From Planctomyces sp. SH-PL62 (GTDB lineage Bacteria > Planctomycetota > Planctomycetia > Isosphaerales > Isosphaeraceae): a stretch of DNA of 64,000 nucleotides. The stretch is taken from NCBI RefSeq assembly GCF_001610895.1, contig NZ_CP011273.1, forward strand, positions 5,332,001-5,396,000. The letters are read 5' to 3'. Every line of letters starts with the position of its first letter. The first letter of the stretch is position 1. This document shows, one piece after another, positions 26,309-34,556 of this stretch. The notes beneath the pieces were generated by a model. It was not told the DNA's origin. It made no database searches and saw only the letters and a program-made list of their open reading frames with translations. The translations under genes and the position numbers were made by a program.

Positions 26309-28030
26309 ATGAACGCTGGAACCGCCGTCACGCAGGCCATGGAGGAAGAGCGACGGCTCACCCTCAGCGAACGCGCGTCGCGCCACCCGATCGCCGCGGG
26401 GATGCTGTCGGGCTTCCTGCTCTGGTCCTCGTTCCCCCCCCTGGAGTGGAGCTGGGCGGCCTGGCTGGCTCTCACGCCCCTGTTCCGGCTCGTCGTCGAA
26501 CCGACCGCGCGCTGGCGGGTCTACCTGGGCGCCTGGGCCGGCGGGCTGGTCTTCTGGCTGCTCAGCCTGCAATGGGTCCGGCTCACCGACGCCACCGCCT
26601 GGTCCGCCTGGCTGACGATGGCGCTGATCTTCTCGGCCTGGTGGCCGGGCTTCCTGGCGCTGACGCGACACGCCGTCTTCAAGCTGGAGATCCCGCTGCT
26701 CCTGGCCGCGCCGATCCTGTGGGTGGGCCTGGAACACGTGCGGGCGTTCCTCCTTTCCGGCTTCCCCTGGTATTACCTCGGCCACTCGCAGTATCGGGCG
26801 CTGCCGCTGATCCAGATCGCCGACGTGACGGGGGCGCTCGGGATCAGTTTCCTGATCGTGATGGTCAACGCCCTGGTGGTCGACCTCCTGACGCTCCCCC
26901 TGCTCTCCCGCTCGGAGAAGGGCGCCCGAATCCGGCCCAGGCAGGCGGCGAGGCTCTGGATCGTCGGCCTGGCGCTGGTCGGGACGCTCGCCTACGGGGG
27001 GCATCGGCTCGCCAACTCCCGATTCACCGAGGGGCCCCGCATCGCCCTGCTCCAGACCAACTTCGAGCAGCGGTACAAGTCCAACGCCGATCCGGTCGCC
27101 ATCCTGACCCGGATCGAGGCCCTGGCCCTCAAGGCGACCTCGCGCGATCCCAAGCCCGACCTCATCGCCTGGCCCGAGACGTCATACCCTTACGGCACGA
27201 TCGCGATCGCCCCCGAACTGCCGGCCGACGCCTTCGAACGCCAAGTGCGGCAGGTCTCCGACGAGCTGACCGTGGCCGCCTGGCGGGACAAGAAGCAGAA
27301 GATCGACGAGTACCTGCACGCGACGACCGACGCCTTGGGCGTGCCGATGATCGTGGGGAGCCTCCGCTACGACCACGGCCTCGGCGGCCTCCACAAGTTC
27401 AACGGGGCGCTCCTCTACCAGCCCGGCTCGGCGGCGGTCCAGTCCTACGACAAGATCCAGCTCGTGCCGTTCGGCGAGTACATCCCCCTGCTCGAGGCCC
27501 TCCCCTGGCTGACCGTCTTCACCCCCTACCACGACGGCTACGTCCCGAGCCTGACGTTCGGCCGCGAAACCAAGGCGCTCGACGTCGGCGGCCACCGGAT
27601 CGCCGTGGGCATCTGCTTCGAGGACACGGTCCCCCACCTGATCCGGCGGTTCTTCGCCGAGGCCCCCGACGGCCGCCAGCCCGACGTCCTCCTCGACATC
27701 TCCAACGACGGCTGGTTCCACGGCTCCGAGGAGCTGGACATGCACCTGGCCGTCAGCGTCTTCCGCAGCGTCGAGAACCGCGTCCCCCTGGCGCGGGCGG
27801 TCAACACCGGGATCTCCGCCCTGATCGACGGCGACGGCCGGATCCTCCAAACCCTCCCCCGGCTCACCGAGGGGGTGCTCCAGGCCGGCGTCCCGCTGGA
27901 CGACCGCTCCAGCCTCTACATCGCCTGGGGAGACTGGCTGGGGATCACCTGCCTGGCCGTCTGCATCGGACTGGTCCCCGCCGGGGCGGCCTCGCGCCGG
28001 ATCCGGTCGAGGAACCGGACCGGTTCCTGA
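26309..28030 (+). CDS. lnt: Apolipoprotein N-acyltransferase
   Basis: A 573-residue inner-membrane enzyme that adds the third acyl chain to lipoproteins. The N-terminal half has about six membrane helices (FLLWSSFPPLEWSWAAWLAL onwards). The C-terminal half is a nitrilase domain with the triad Glu290 (AWPETSYP), Lys382 (YDKIQLVPFGEYIPL) and Cys436 (VGICFEDTVPHLIRR). A DISNDGWFHGS motif and a final membrane helix follow. Its length is above the E. coli enzyme (~510) because of loops and a longer N-terminus. CAGGAACG precedes the ATG. Its presence agrees with diderm, triacylated lipoproteins in planctomycetes. Confidence 0.94.
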   Translation: MNAGTAVTQAMEEERRLTLSERASRHPIAAGMLSGFLLWSSFPPLEWSWAAWLALTPLFRLVVEPTARWRVYLGAWAGGLVFWLLSLQWVRLTDATAWSAWLTMALIFSAWWPGFLALTRHAVFKLEIPLLLAAPILWVGLEHVRAFLLSGFPWYYLGHSQYRALPLIQIADVTGALGISFLIVMVNALVVDLLTLPLLSRSEKGARIRPRQAARLWIVGLALVGTLAYGGHRLANSRFTEGPRIALLQTNFEQRYKSNADPVAILTRIEALALKATSRDPKPDLIAWPETSYPYGTIAIAPELPADAFERQVRQVSDELTVAAWRDKKQKIDEYLHATTDALGVPMIVGSLRYDHGLGGLHKFNGALLYQPGSAAVQSYDKIQLVPFGEYIPLLEALPWLTVFTPYHDGYVPSLTFGRETKALDVGGHRIAVGICFEDTVPHLIRRFFAEAPDGRQPDVLLDISNDGWFHGSEELDMHLAVSVFRSVENRVPLARAVNTGISALIDGDGRILQTLPRLTEGVLQAGVPLDDRSSLYIAWGDWLGITCLAVCIGLVPAGAASRRIRSRNRTGS

Positions 28031-28360
28031 TCTTCCGTCGCCTCGCCCGTCTCTCTAGCTTACGCCGCTTGCCTTCTCCCAAGTCGTGGGGTAGATTTTG
28101 GGCAAGTTGCGCCGGCGAGCGAGGAGCATGGTTTCTCGTGTGGCTTTCTCATGTTGCGACATGAGTGGGGCTTGTCGTTCCGGGCGACGCGGCGTTACAT
28201 TCGAATGAGCGAAACCGCCCCCACGGCCTGGCGTCGTCGGGGGGTCCCGCCATATCTCCAGGGATTACCACGGTCCAGCCCAATCCCGTCCTTGACGCAC
28301 GGCGGATACGTCGCGCGGGTGGTTGGCCGGCCGTCTTACTTTGAATGGTAGGATGGGACC
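28031..28360. other. Intergenic region upstream of the coiled-coil protein gene
   Basis: This 330-base gap contains no credible gene. It holds one perfect 7-bp inverted repeat (28148-28165) and a weak promoter-like pair (TTGTCG, 17 bases, TTACAT near 28173-28200). A short AT-richer run lies just before the next start. Confidence 0.4.
28148..28165. promoter_or_regulatory. Inverted repeat CTCATGT-4-ACATGAG
   Basis: Perfect 7-bp arms with a TGCG spacer lie about 200 bases upstream of the coiled-coil gene. This could be a small operator or hairpin. The regulator is unknown. Confidence 0.3.
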
Positions 28361-29218
28361 ATGACTACCGTCGGAAAGATACTTGTTCTGTTCATCATGG
28401 CCTTCTCGCTCATTTTGAGCGCGGTCTCTTCGGTGGTCTTCACGACCTCGAAGAACTGGAAGGTCGCGACGGAAGCCGAGAAGAAGAAAGTCAACGACCT
28501 GACGACGAAGCTGCGCGACGCGGAAGCCAAGACGGCCGCAGCCCAGAAGGACCTGGACACCGAGAAGATCAACTACGACGCCCAGGCCAAGCAGCTGAAC
28601 GACCGGATCGCGGCCGTCGAGCAGCAGAACCAGCTGGCCCAGCAGCAGATCACCACCGCCAACGGCCAGGTCGCCACGGCCCAGCAGAACGCCAAGACCG
28701 CGCTCGAGGAGGCCGAGGCCAATCGCAAGGAGACGCTCCAGCTCCGCGAGCTGAAGTCGGCCGTCGAGGCCCAGGCCGCCGAATTCAAGCTGCACAACGC
28801 GGAGCAGAACGACAAGATCCGCGAGATGGAGCGGGCCCTCGAAGCGGCCACCAAGAACAACACCGACCTCCGCGAGCGGGTCGCCAAATACTCCACCCTC
28901 CTACGGTCCTCGGGCCTCCCCGACGACATCACGCAGGTGAAGGGACTTGAGAGCCCCCCGCCGGTCGTGGGCGAGGTCACTCGGGTCGACGCGACCAATC
29001 GCAAGCTCGAGGCCTCCATCGGCTCGAACGACGGCCTGGTCGCGGGCCACGAACTCAATCTCCTCCGGACGTCGCCTCGTCCGGAATACCTCGGCAGGGT
29101 GAAGGTCCTCTCCGTCGACCCGAACCAGTCGGTTCTCCAGGTCATCGGAAACACATACCAAGGCAAGAAGATACAGGAGGGCGACATTGTCTCGTCTACG
29201 ATCAAGCCGCGCCTCTAA
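28361..29218 (+). CDS. Membrane-anchored coiled-coil protein with MreC-like layout
   Basis: A 285-residue protein. One N-terminal membrane helix (about 7-28) is followed by a long coiled coil (about 33-175, K/E/A/Q-rich with few prolines). A C-terminal beta domain (about 200-285) has GEVTRVDATNRKLEASIGSNDGLVAGHELNLLR and LGRVKVLSVDPNQSVLQVI. That final pattern (G-x-V, charged strand, G-x-x-x-G-L/V-x-x-G, then a second G-x-V with S-x-x-x-V) resembles the C-terminal barrels of MreC and FlgT-like proteins. MreC links cell-wall synthesis to MreB. I infer similar topology, not proven homology. A small membrane protein gene overlaps its end. Confidence 0.6.
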   Translation: MTTVGKILVLFIMAFSLILSAVSSVVFTTSKNWKVATEAEKKKVNDLTTKLRDAEAKTAAAQKDLDTEKINYDAQAKQLNDRIAAVEQQNQLAQQQITTANGQVATAQQNAKTALEEAEANRKETLQLRELKSAVEAQAAEFKLHNAEQNDKIREMERALEAATKNNTDLRERVAKYSTLLRSSGLPDDITQVKGLESPPPVVGEVTRVDATNRKLEASIGSNDGLVAGHELNLLRTSPRPEYLGRVKVLSVDPNQSVLQVIGNTYQGKKIQEGDIVSSTIKPRL

Positions 29219-29477
29219 TACCGGGGCCTCCCGCACGGCCGCCGCGCCTCGGCAGCGCGGCGTCCTCGTCCAGGCGCCCAAGAGCGACATCTACGTCGCC
29301 CTCCTGGGCATCTCCCTGGCCGCCGTCATCATCGGCTGCATCCTGATGACGCTCCTCCTGATGAAGTACGAGTGGAAGATCTCCGTCTCCTCCGCCGCGC
29401 CGGTCCCGTCGGCCCTCGCGTCGAGCCCCATCCAGCTCGCCGCGATCACCCCGACGGCCCTCACCGACTGCGGCTGA
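29187..29477 (+). CDS. Small single-pass membrane protein
   Basis: A 96-residue protein with a basic, serine-rich N-terminus (R at 3, 5, 8, 16), a membrane helix at about 36-58 (VALLGISLAAVIIGCILMTLLL) and a short A/S/P tail. The start codon is TTG, supported by a perfect AGGAGG five bases upstream, and it overlaps the previous gene by 32 bases, so translation is coupled. It is followed by a strong terminator. It probably works with the coiled-coil membrane protein; the function is unknown. I do not recognise a family. Confidence 0.6.
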   Translation: MSRLRSSRASNTGASRTAAAPRQRGVLVQAPKSDIYVALLGISLAAVIIGCILMTLLLMKYEWKISVSSAAPVPSALASSPIQLAAITPTALTDCG

Positions 29478-29502
29478 CCCAGGCCCGAGCACCGATCTTT
29501 CT

Positions 29503-29554
29503 CGCCCGCCTCCGCCGCGTCACCGACGACCGGCGAAGGCGGGCGATTTTTTTT
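29503..29554 (+). terminator. Intrinsic terminator
   Basis: A 15-bp GC-rich stem (CGCCCGCCTCCGCCG with CGGCGAAGGCGGGCG, one mismatch) with a 13-base loop is followed by eight T residues. This is the clearest rho-independent terminator in the window. It ends the coiled-coil/small membrane protein unit. Confidence 0.88.
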
Positions 29555-29564
29555 GGTTTTTCCG

Positions 29565-29592
29565 TTTACTGTACAGATGACACGTATATAAT
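29565..29592 (+). promoter_or_regulatory. Promoter of the Rad52-like gene
   Basis: TTTACT (4 of 6 to the -35 consensus), a 16-base spacer and a perfect TATAAT lie in a sharply AT-rich island immediately after a terminator. Transcription should begin near 29600, about 115 bases before the start codon. CTGTACAG overlaps the -35/spacer junction. Confidence 0.7.
29569..29576. promoter_or_regulatory. CTGTACAG palindrome inside the promoter
   Basis: An 8-bp perfect palindrome overlaps the end of the -35 hexamer and the spacer of the Rad52-like gene's promoter, where a bound repressor would block polymerase. Its half-site CTGT is the same as in E. coli-type LexA boxes, but the spacing differs, so the regulator is open. 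Confidence 0.35.
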
Positions 29593-29714
29593 CGGGTCGT
29601 GAGGGAAATGACGATTGAGCCGAGATGGATCGTCGCTCGACTCGCCCGAGATCAGGAACAGGGCGCTCAGGAGTCGTCGGCTTCCCCTCCTCTATCAGGA
29701 AAGAACGACCACTC

Positions 29715-30479
29715 ATGTCCCAGCACATCGAGATTTTCGCGGCGCTCGCCGCTCCGTTCGCGAACGACGAAGTGCGGTCCCGGAGCCAGGGGGGCCGTGA
29801 GTTCCAGTATGTGACGGCCCGGACGGTCATGAATCGCCTGGACGAGGTCCTCGGCCCCGCGAACTGGTGGGACGAGTACACGCCGATGGACAACGCGATC
29901 ATCTGCCGGCTGACGGTCCGCCTGCCGGACGGGACGACGCTGACCAAGAGCGACGCCGGCGGGTTCACGACCACGGCCGACACCAGCGACTACGAAAAGA
30001 GCGGCTTCTCCGACGCCTTCAAGCGGGCCGCGGTCAAGTTCGGCGTGGGCCGTTATCTCTACGGCGACGGCGTCCCGCAGTCGATCCGCGAGACCCTCGT
30101 CCGCGTCCGCCGCGAGCAGGCCGCCGCGGCCGCGCCGCAGGCCCCCGCCCCGGCGCCGGCCCCGGCCCCGGCCGTCGAGGCCGAGCGGATCGCCGCGGAA
30201 CCGCTCCAGCCGGCCCCGCGGTCCGCCCCGGAAGTCTCCGCGGGGGTCGCCCCGAAGTCGGGCAAGGCCCTCTTCGCCTGGGTCAAGGAACGCGACGAGA
30301 AGCTCGGCGTCGACCTCCTGAGGACCCTCAGCGATTGGGGCAAGAACAACCACTTCCCCGCCCGGATGGTCCAGTGGAGCGGCGAGCAGGTCGACCAGGG
30401 CCACTCCGAGGCCGTCCGCCTGCTCTCGGGAATGATGGCCGACGGCCCCGCACTGGCCTCCGCCGGGCCCCGCCGTTGA
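29715..30479 (+). CDS. Rad52/Rad22-family DNA single-strand annealing protein
   Basis: A 254-residue protein. Residues 1-125 match the Rad52 annealing domain: FQYVTARTVMNRLDEVLGPANWWDEYTP, CRLTVRLPDGTTLTKSDAGGFT, and YEKSGFSDAFKRAAVKFGVGRYLY, the last being the most conserved signature. A proline/alanine-rich linker (about 140-185) leads to a C-terminal region (KALFAWVKERDEKLGVDLLRTLSDWGK) of unknown role. Such proteins anneal complementary single strands during recombination and are best known from phages and eukaryotes. No phage genes surround this copy. The start follows AGGAAAG. It is a single-gene unit with its own promoter, discussed separately. Confidence 0.85.
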   Translation: MSQHIEIFAALAAPFANDEVRSRSQGGREFQYVTARTVMNRLDEVLGPANWWDEYTPMDNAIICRLTVRLPDGTTLTKSDAGGFTTTADTSDYEKSGFSDAFKRAAVKFGVGRYLYGDGVPQSIRETLVRVRREQAAAAAPQAPAPAPAPAPAVEAERIAAEPLQPAPRSAPEVSAGVAPKSGKALFAWVKERDEKLGVDLLRTLSDWGKNNHFPARMVQWSGEQVDQGHSEAVRLLSGMMADGPALASAGPRR

Positions 30480-30533
30480 AACGATCGCGGACGCCAAAGC
30501 TCCAGTCGACGTCGGCCTCCGACCGATGACGCC

Positions 30534-30562
30534 TTGTGAGGCCGCAAAGGCTGCTCTAAAGT
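30534..30562 (+). promoter_or_regulatory. Candidate promoter for glgA
   Basis: TTGTGA (4 of 6) and TAAAGT (4 of 6) are separated by 17 bases, with a predicted start near 30569. This would give a leader of about 120 bases before the GTG start of glgA. Confidence 0.4.
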
Positions 30563-30564
30563 AA

Positions 30565-30593
30565 GGGGGTCGCCCCATCGGCGACCTCCCCCC
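30565..30593 (+). other. Hairpin between the Rad52-like gene and glgA
   Basis: A stem of GTCGCC/GGCGAC with flanking G/C pairing lies right after the candidate glgA promoter. It could end Rad52 transcription or form at the 5' end of the glgA mRNA. There is no T-run. Confidence 0.35.
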
Positions 30594-30690
30594 CGCGGTC
30601 GAGCAGCCCCGGCCTCGGATCGCCGCCCCTTCGTCGTCGTGCGGACGATTGCGAGGCCGGCGTCCGGGCCTTGTCGAGGGACGGCGTTCC

Positions 30691-32202
30691 GTGAACATCG
30701 TGTTCGTCGCTTCCGAAGGCGTCCCGTTCGCCAAGACGGGGGGCCTGGCCGACGTCGCCGGCGCCCTCCCCAGGGCCGTGGCGGACCTCGGCCACTCCAC
30801 GTCGCTGTTCATCCCCTGCTACCGCAAGGTCTGGGAGGCGAACCGCGATCTCGCCGCCACCGGCATCACCCTCCGCATTCCGATCGGGACCTCGACCGTC
30901 CTCGGCCACGTCTTCGAGGGTCGCCTGCCGGATTCCGACGTCCCCGTCTATCTCATCGACCAGCCCGACTATTTCGATCGCGACGGATTCTACGGGCACC
31001 TCGGCCACGACTTCGAGGACAACTGCGAGCGTTTCGTCTTCTTCCAGCGCGCCGTGCTGGAGGCGGTCGTCGCGCTGGGGATCAAGCCCGACGTCTTCCA
31101 TTGCAATGACTGGCAGACCGGCCTACTCCCCGTCTATCTGAAGTCGCTGTATCACAACATCCCCGAGTTGGCCTCCGCCGGCTGCCTGTTCACGATCCAC
31201 AACCTGGCCTATCAAGGCCTGTTCTGGCACTGGGACCTCCCGCTCACCGGGCTGGACTGGAGCTATTTCAACTACCGGGCGTTGGAGTTCCACGGCAAGC
31301 TCAGCTTCATGAAGGCCGGGCTCGTCTTCTCCGACATGCTGACGACCGTGAGCCCGACCTACGCGTCGGAGATCCAGGCCCAGAGGCACGGCGCCGGGCT
31401 CGACGGCCTGCTTCGAGATCGCCAGGCCGATCTCCGCGGCATCGTCAACGGCATCGACGAGAGATCCTGGACGCCCCGGCACGAGACGATGCTGGCCGCG
31501 AACTACGACGTCGACACGGTCGCGACCGGCAAGGCGGCCTGCAAGGCCTGGCTTCAACGACGCGCCGGGCTCCCGGTCCGGCCGGACGCCCCCCTGTTCG
31601 CTCAGATCGGCCGGCTCGACCCCCAGAAGGGCTGGGACCTGCTCGCCGAGGTGGCCGACCGCCTCCTGGAGCACGACGTCCAGTTGATCGTCCTGGGGAC
31701 CGGCCACCCCAAGTACCACAACCTTCTGGAAGCGCTGGTCCACCGCCACCCCGGCAAGGTCTGGGCCTACCTGGGGTTCTCCGACGACCTGGCGCACCAG
31801 ATTGAGGCCGGCGCAGACGTCTTCCTGATGCCCAGCCTCTTCGAACCGTGCGGCCTGAACCAGCTTTACAGCCTGGCGCACGGCACGGTCCCCGTGGTCC
31901 ACGCCACCGGCGGTCTGGTCGACACCGTCGTCGACCTCACCCCCCAGACGCTGGCCGAGGGCCGGGCCACCGGCTTCGTCTTCCACGAGCCCACCGCGGC
32001 CTCCGTGTGGCGGGCGCTGGAACGGGTCCTCCAGACCTGGAGCGACCGCCCCACCTGGGAAAAGCTCGTCAAGGCGGGCATGTCCGACGACTGGTCCTGG
32101 AAGCAAAGCGCGGGACGTTACGTCGAGCTCTATCACGAGATCCAGCGGAGGCGTCGGCCTCAGCTTGCCCAGCCCACCAGGGAAAAGCCGGTTCCGGCTT
32201 GA
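30691..32202 (+). CDS. glgA: Glycogen synthase (GT5)
   Basis: A 503-residue GT5 glycosyltransferase adding glucose from a sugar nucleotide (usually ADP-glucose) to alpha-1,4-glucan. Start VNIVFVASEGVPFAKTGGLADV is a GTG. KTGGLADV is the sugar-nucleotide/acceptor signature. HCNDWQTGLLPVYLK, TIHNLAYQGLF and IVNGIDERSWTP follow. The second Rossmann domain has IGRLDPQKGWDLL and the catalytic-site stretch MPSLFEPCGLNQLYSLAHGTVPVVHATGGLVDTV. It heads a plus-strand glucan cluster with two GH57 enzymes and a GalT-like gene. No glgC or glgB is in the window. Confidence 0.95.
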   Translation: MNIVFVASEGVPFAKTGGLADVAGALPRAVADLGHSTSLFIPCYRKVWEANRDLAATGITLRIPIGTSTVLGHVFEGRLPDSDVPVYLIDQPDYFDRDGFYGHLGHDFEDNCERFVFFQRAVLEAVVALGIKPDVFHCNDWQTGLLPVYLKSLYHNIPELASAGCLFTIHNLAYQGLFWHWDLPLTGLDWSYFNYRALEFHGKLSFMKAGLVFSDMLTTVSPTYASEIQAQRHGAGLDGLLRDRQADLRGIVNGIDERSWTPRHETMLAANYDVDTVATGKAACKAWLQRRAGLPVRPDAPLFAQIGRLDPQKGWDLLAEVADRLLEHDVQLIVLGTGHPKYHNLLEALVHRHPGKVWAYLGFSDDLAHQIEAGADVFLMPSLFEPCGLNQLYSLAHGTVPVVHATGGLVDTVVDLTPQTLAEGRATGFVFHEPTAASVWRALERVLQTWSDRPTWEKLVKAGMSDDWSWKQSAGRYVELYHEIQRRRRPQLAQPTREKPVPA

Positions 32203-32311
32203 CTCCGACGATTCCCTTCAAGTCCTCCCGACGACATTCCGAGCCATAGTACCGTACCACTCGGCGCAGGCCAGGGACGGGCCGAGGTGAATTCTGTCGA
32301 GGGACGAAGGA

Positions 32312-34501
32312 ATGTCGCGAGTCTCGCTGGCCTTGATGTGGCACCAGCATCAGCCCTACTACCCGGACGACGCGACCGGCGAGAACCCGATGCCCTGGGT
32401 CCGCCTCCACGCCGTCAAGGATTACCTGGGGATGGCCCTCCACCTGGAGGAAGTGCCCGAGTTCCACTGCACGATCAACCTCGTCCCCAGCCTGCTCGAT
32501 CAGCTCGAAGCGTATGTCGACGGGGCCACCGACACGCACCTGACCGCATCCCGCAAGCCGGTCGACGGGCTCTCGCGCGACGACCTGTTCTATATCCTCG
32601 ACAACTTCTTCATGGCGTTCCCAGACGCCATGATCCGCCCCCACCCTCGCTACCACGAACTGTTCATGCTGCGCTCCTCCTGGAGCAGCAACGCCGAGCA
32701 GGCGCGGACGCGGTTCCGCCCCAAGGACCTGCGCGACCTCCAGGTCTGGTCGAACCTGGCCTGGTTCCACCCGATCCTGTTCGAGAAGGACCGTGAACTC
32801 GCCGAGTTCAAGGCGAAGGACCGCAACTACACCGAAGAAGACAAGCAGTGGCTCCTGGATAAGCAGCGCGACCTGCTGGGCCAGGTCGTCCCGCTGCATC
32901 GCAAGCTCGCCGAGCGTGGGCAAGTCGAGCTGACGACGACGCCCCACTACCACCCGATCCTGCCGCTGCTCCTGGACAAGAAGCTGGCGCGCGAGGCCAT
33001 GCCGGAAGTCGCGCTACCGGCCTACCGCGAGGGTTACCCCGAGGACGCCGAGGTCCACGTCCGTCGCGCCGTCGAGAGCCACACGCGACGGTTCGGGACG
33101 CCTCCCAGGGGGATGTGGCCGAGCGAAGGCTCCGTCTGCCAGGCCCTCGTCCCGCTCCTGCGTCGCCACGGGATCGAGTGGATCGCGACCGACGAGGAGA
33201 TCCTCGGCTGTTCCACCGGCGGGGTCGTCGGCCGCGACGGCCGGGGCCACGTCCGCCGGCCCGACCTGCTCTACCGGGGCTGGAACGTCCGCGAGGGGGA
33301 CTCGCAGCTCGGGATCGTCTTCCGCGACCACTCGATGTCGGACCAGGTCGGCTTCCACTACCAGCGGAGCCCCGGGCCGATCGCCGCCGCCGACTTCCTC
33401 GGCAAGCTGCACGCCATCGGCGACGCCTGCCGACACAACCCGGCGACCCTCGTCCCCGTCGTCCTCGACGGCGAGAACTGCTGGGAGTACTACCCGGACG
33501 GCGGCGTCTCGTTCCTCCGCTCGCTCTACCAGGAGGCCGTCCGCGACCCCCGCGTCCAGCCCGTCAAGATCGGCGAACACCTGCGCGAGAACCCGCCCGG
33601 CGACACCCTCCAGAGGCTCTTCGCCGGGAGCTGGATCAGCCACAACTTCGCCATCTGGATCGGCCATCCCGAGGACAACAGCGGCTGGGACGCCCTCCAC
33701 GAGACCCGCGAGTTCCTCGTCCGCGAGCAGCAGACCGGGCGGCACGACGCGGCGGCCCTGGCCAGGGCCTGGGAGGAGATCTACATCGCGGAAGGCTCCG
33801 ACTGGTTCTGGTGGTACGGCGACGACCACTCCTGCGCCCAGGACGCACTGTTCGACCACCTCTTCCGCAAGCATCTCCGCAACGTCTACGCCTTCCTCGG
33901 CTGCGACCCCCCCGGCTCGCTCTTCACGCCGATCTCGAAGGCCGCGAGCCCGAGGGCGGCCAACGAGCAGCCCCGGAGCTTCCTCAACGTCAAGATCGAC
34001 GGCCGCGCGAGCTACTTCGAGTGGATCGACGGCGCCCGCTACGTCTGCGGCAACGACCGGGGGACGATGACGCTGGTCACCCGAGGCCTGATGCACGTCG
34101 TCTGGTTCGGCTTCGACGCCGAGCGGTTCCTGGTCCGGATCGACACCGAAGGGGGTCCGGCCGCCGAGCGGCTGGCCGAGGTCGACCGCCTCCGCATCGG
34201 CTTCGTCGACCCGGCCGAGCGCGAGATCGTGGTCGTCCAGCCCAGCCGGGACCGGCCCCTCGGCTACCTGAACCACGCGGGACACGCCTCGGCCAACGGC
34301 GACACCGTCTCCTCGGCGACCGGGGCCATCTTCGAGACGGCCGTCGCGTTCGACCGCCTGGGGCTCAAGCCGGGCGACCCGATCCGCTTCTACGTCGAGC
34401 TGCTGGAGGGGGAATCCAGCCTCGACCGCGCGCCCCGCGAAGGGGTCTTCGAGTTGACCACGCCCTCCCCGGACTTCGAGCGGGTCCTGTGGCAGGTCTG
34501 A
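32312..34501 (+). CDS. GH57 family glycoside hydrolase (alpha-amylase type, COG1449-like)
   Basis: A 729-residue GH57 enzyme. It opens [13 protein letters not shown], the conserved region-1 HQPY motif. The retaining nucleophile is Glu272 in GMWPSEGSV (region 3). The acid/base aspartate is probably Asp386 in [12 protein letters not shown] (region 4). [11 protein letters not shown] near residue 505 is typical of the subgroup, and a C-terminal beta domain follows. It should act on alpha-1,4 (possibly alpha-1,6) glucans. Whether it hydrolyses, debranches or transfers cannot be told from sequence alone. It lies between glgA and the GalT-like gene. No signal peptide is seen, so it acts inside the cell, on stored glycogen. 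Confidence 0.85.
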   Translation: MSRVSLALMWHQHQPYYPDDATGENPMPWVRLHAVKDYLGMALHLEEVPEFHCTINLVPSLLDQLEAYVDGATDTHLTASRKPVDGLSRDDLFYILDNFFMAFPDAMIRPHPRYHELFMLRSSWSSNAEQARTRFRPKDLRDLQVWSNLAWFHPILFEKDRELAEFKAKDRNYTEEDKQWLLDKQRDLLGQVVPLHRKLAERGQVELTTTPHYHPILPLLLDKKLAREAMPEVALPAYREGYPEDAEVHVRRAVESHTRRFGTPPRGMWPSEGSVCQALVPLLRRHGIEWIATDEEILGCSTGGVVGRDGRGHVRRPDLLYRGWNVREGDSQLGIVFRDHSMSDQVGFHYQRSPGPIAAADFLGKLHAIGDACRHNPATLVPVVLDGENCWEYYPDGGVSFLRSLYQEAVRDPRVQPVKIGEHLRENPPGDTLQRLFAGSWISHNFAIWIGHPEDNSGWDALHETREFLVREQQTGRHDAAALARAWEEIYIAEGSDWFWWYGDDHSCAQDALFDHLFRKHLRNVYAFLGCDPPGSLFTPISKAASPRAANEQPRSFLNVKIDGRASYFEWIDGARYVCGNDRGTMTLVTRGLMHVVWFGFDAERFLVRIDTEGGPAAERLAEVDRLRIGFVDPAEREIVVVQPSRDRPLGYLNHAGHASANGDTVSSATGAIFETAVAFDRLGLKPGDPIRFYVELLEGESSLDRAPREGVFELTTPSPDFERVLWQV

Positions 34502-34509
34502 CCGGGCGT

Positions 34510-34527
34510 GGGCCGCGCGAGCGGCCC
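34510..34527. other. Hairpin between GH57 gene and GalT-like gene
   Basis: Perfect GGGCCGC/GCGGCCC arms with a GCGA tetraloop lie eight bases after the GH57 stop. The loop is of the stable GNRA type. It may tune expression between genes; there is no T-tract. Confidence 0.35.
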
Positions 34528-34556
34528 GCCCATCCCATCAAGGAAGGGGGAGACGG

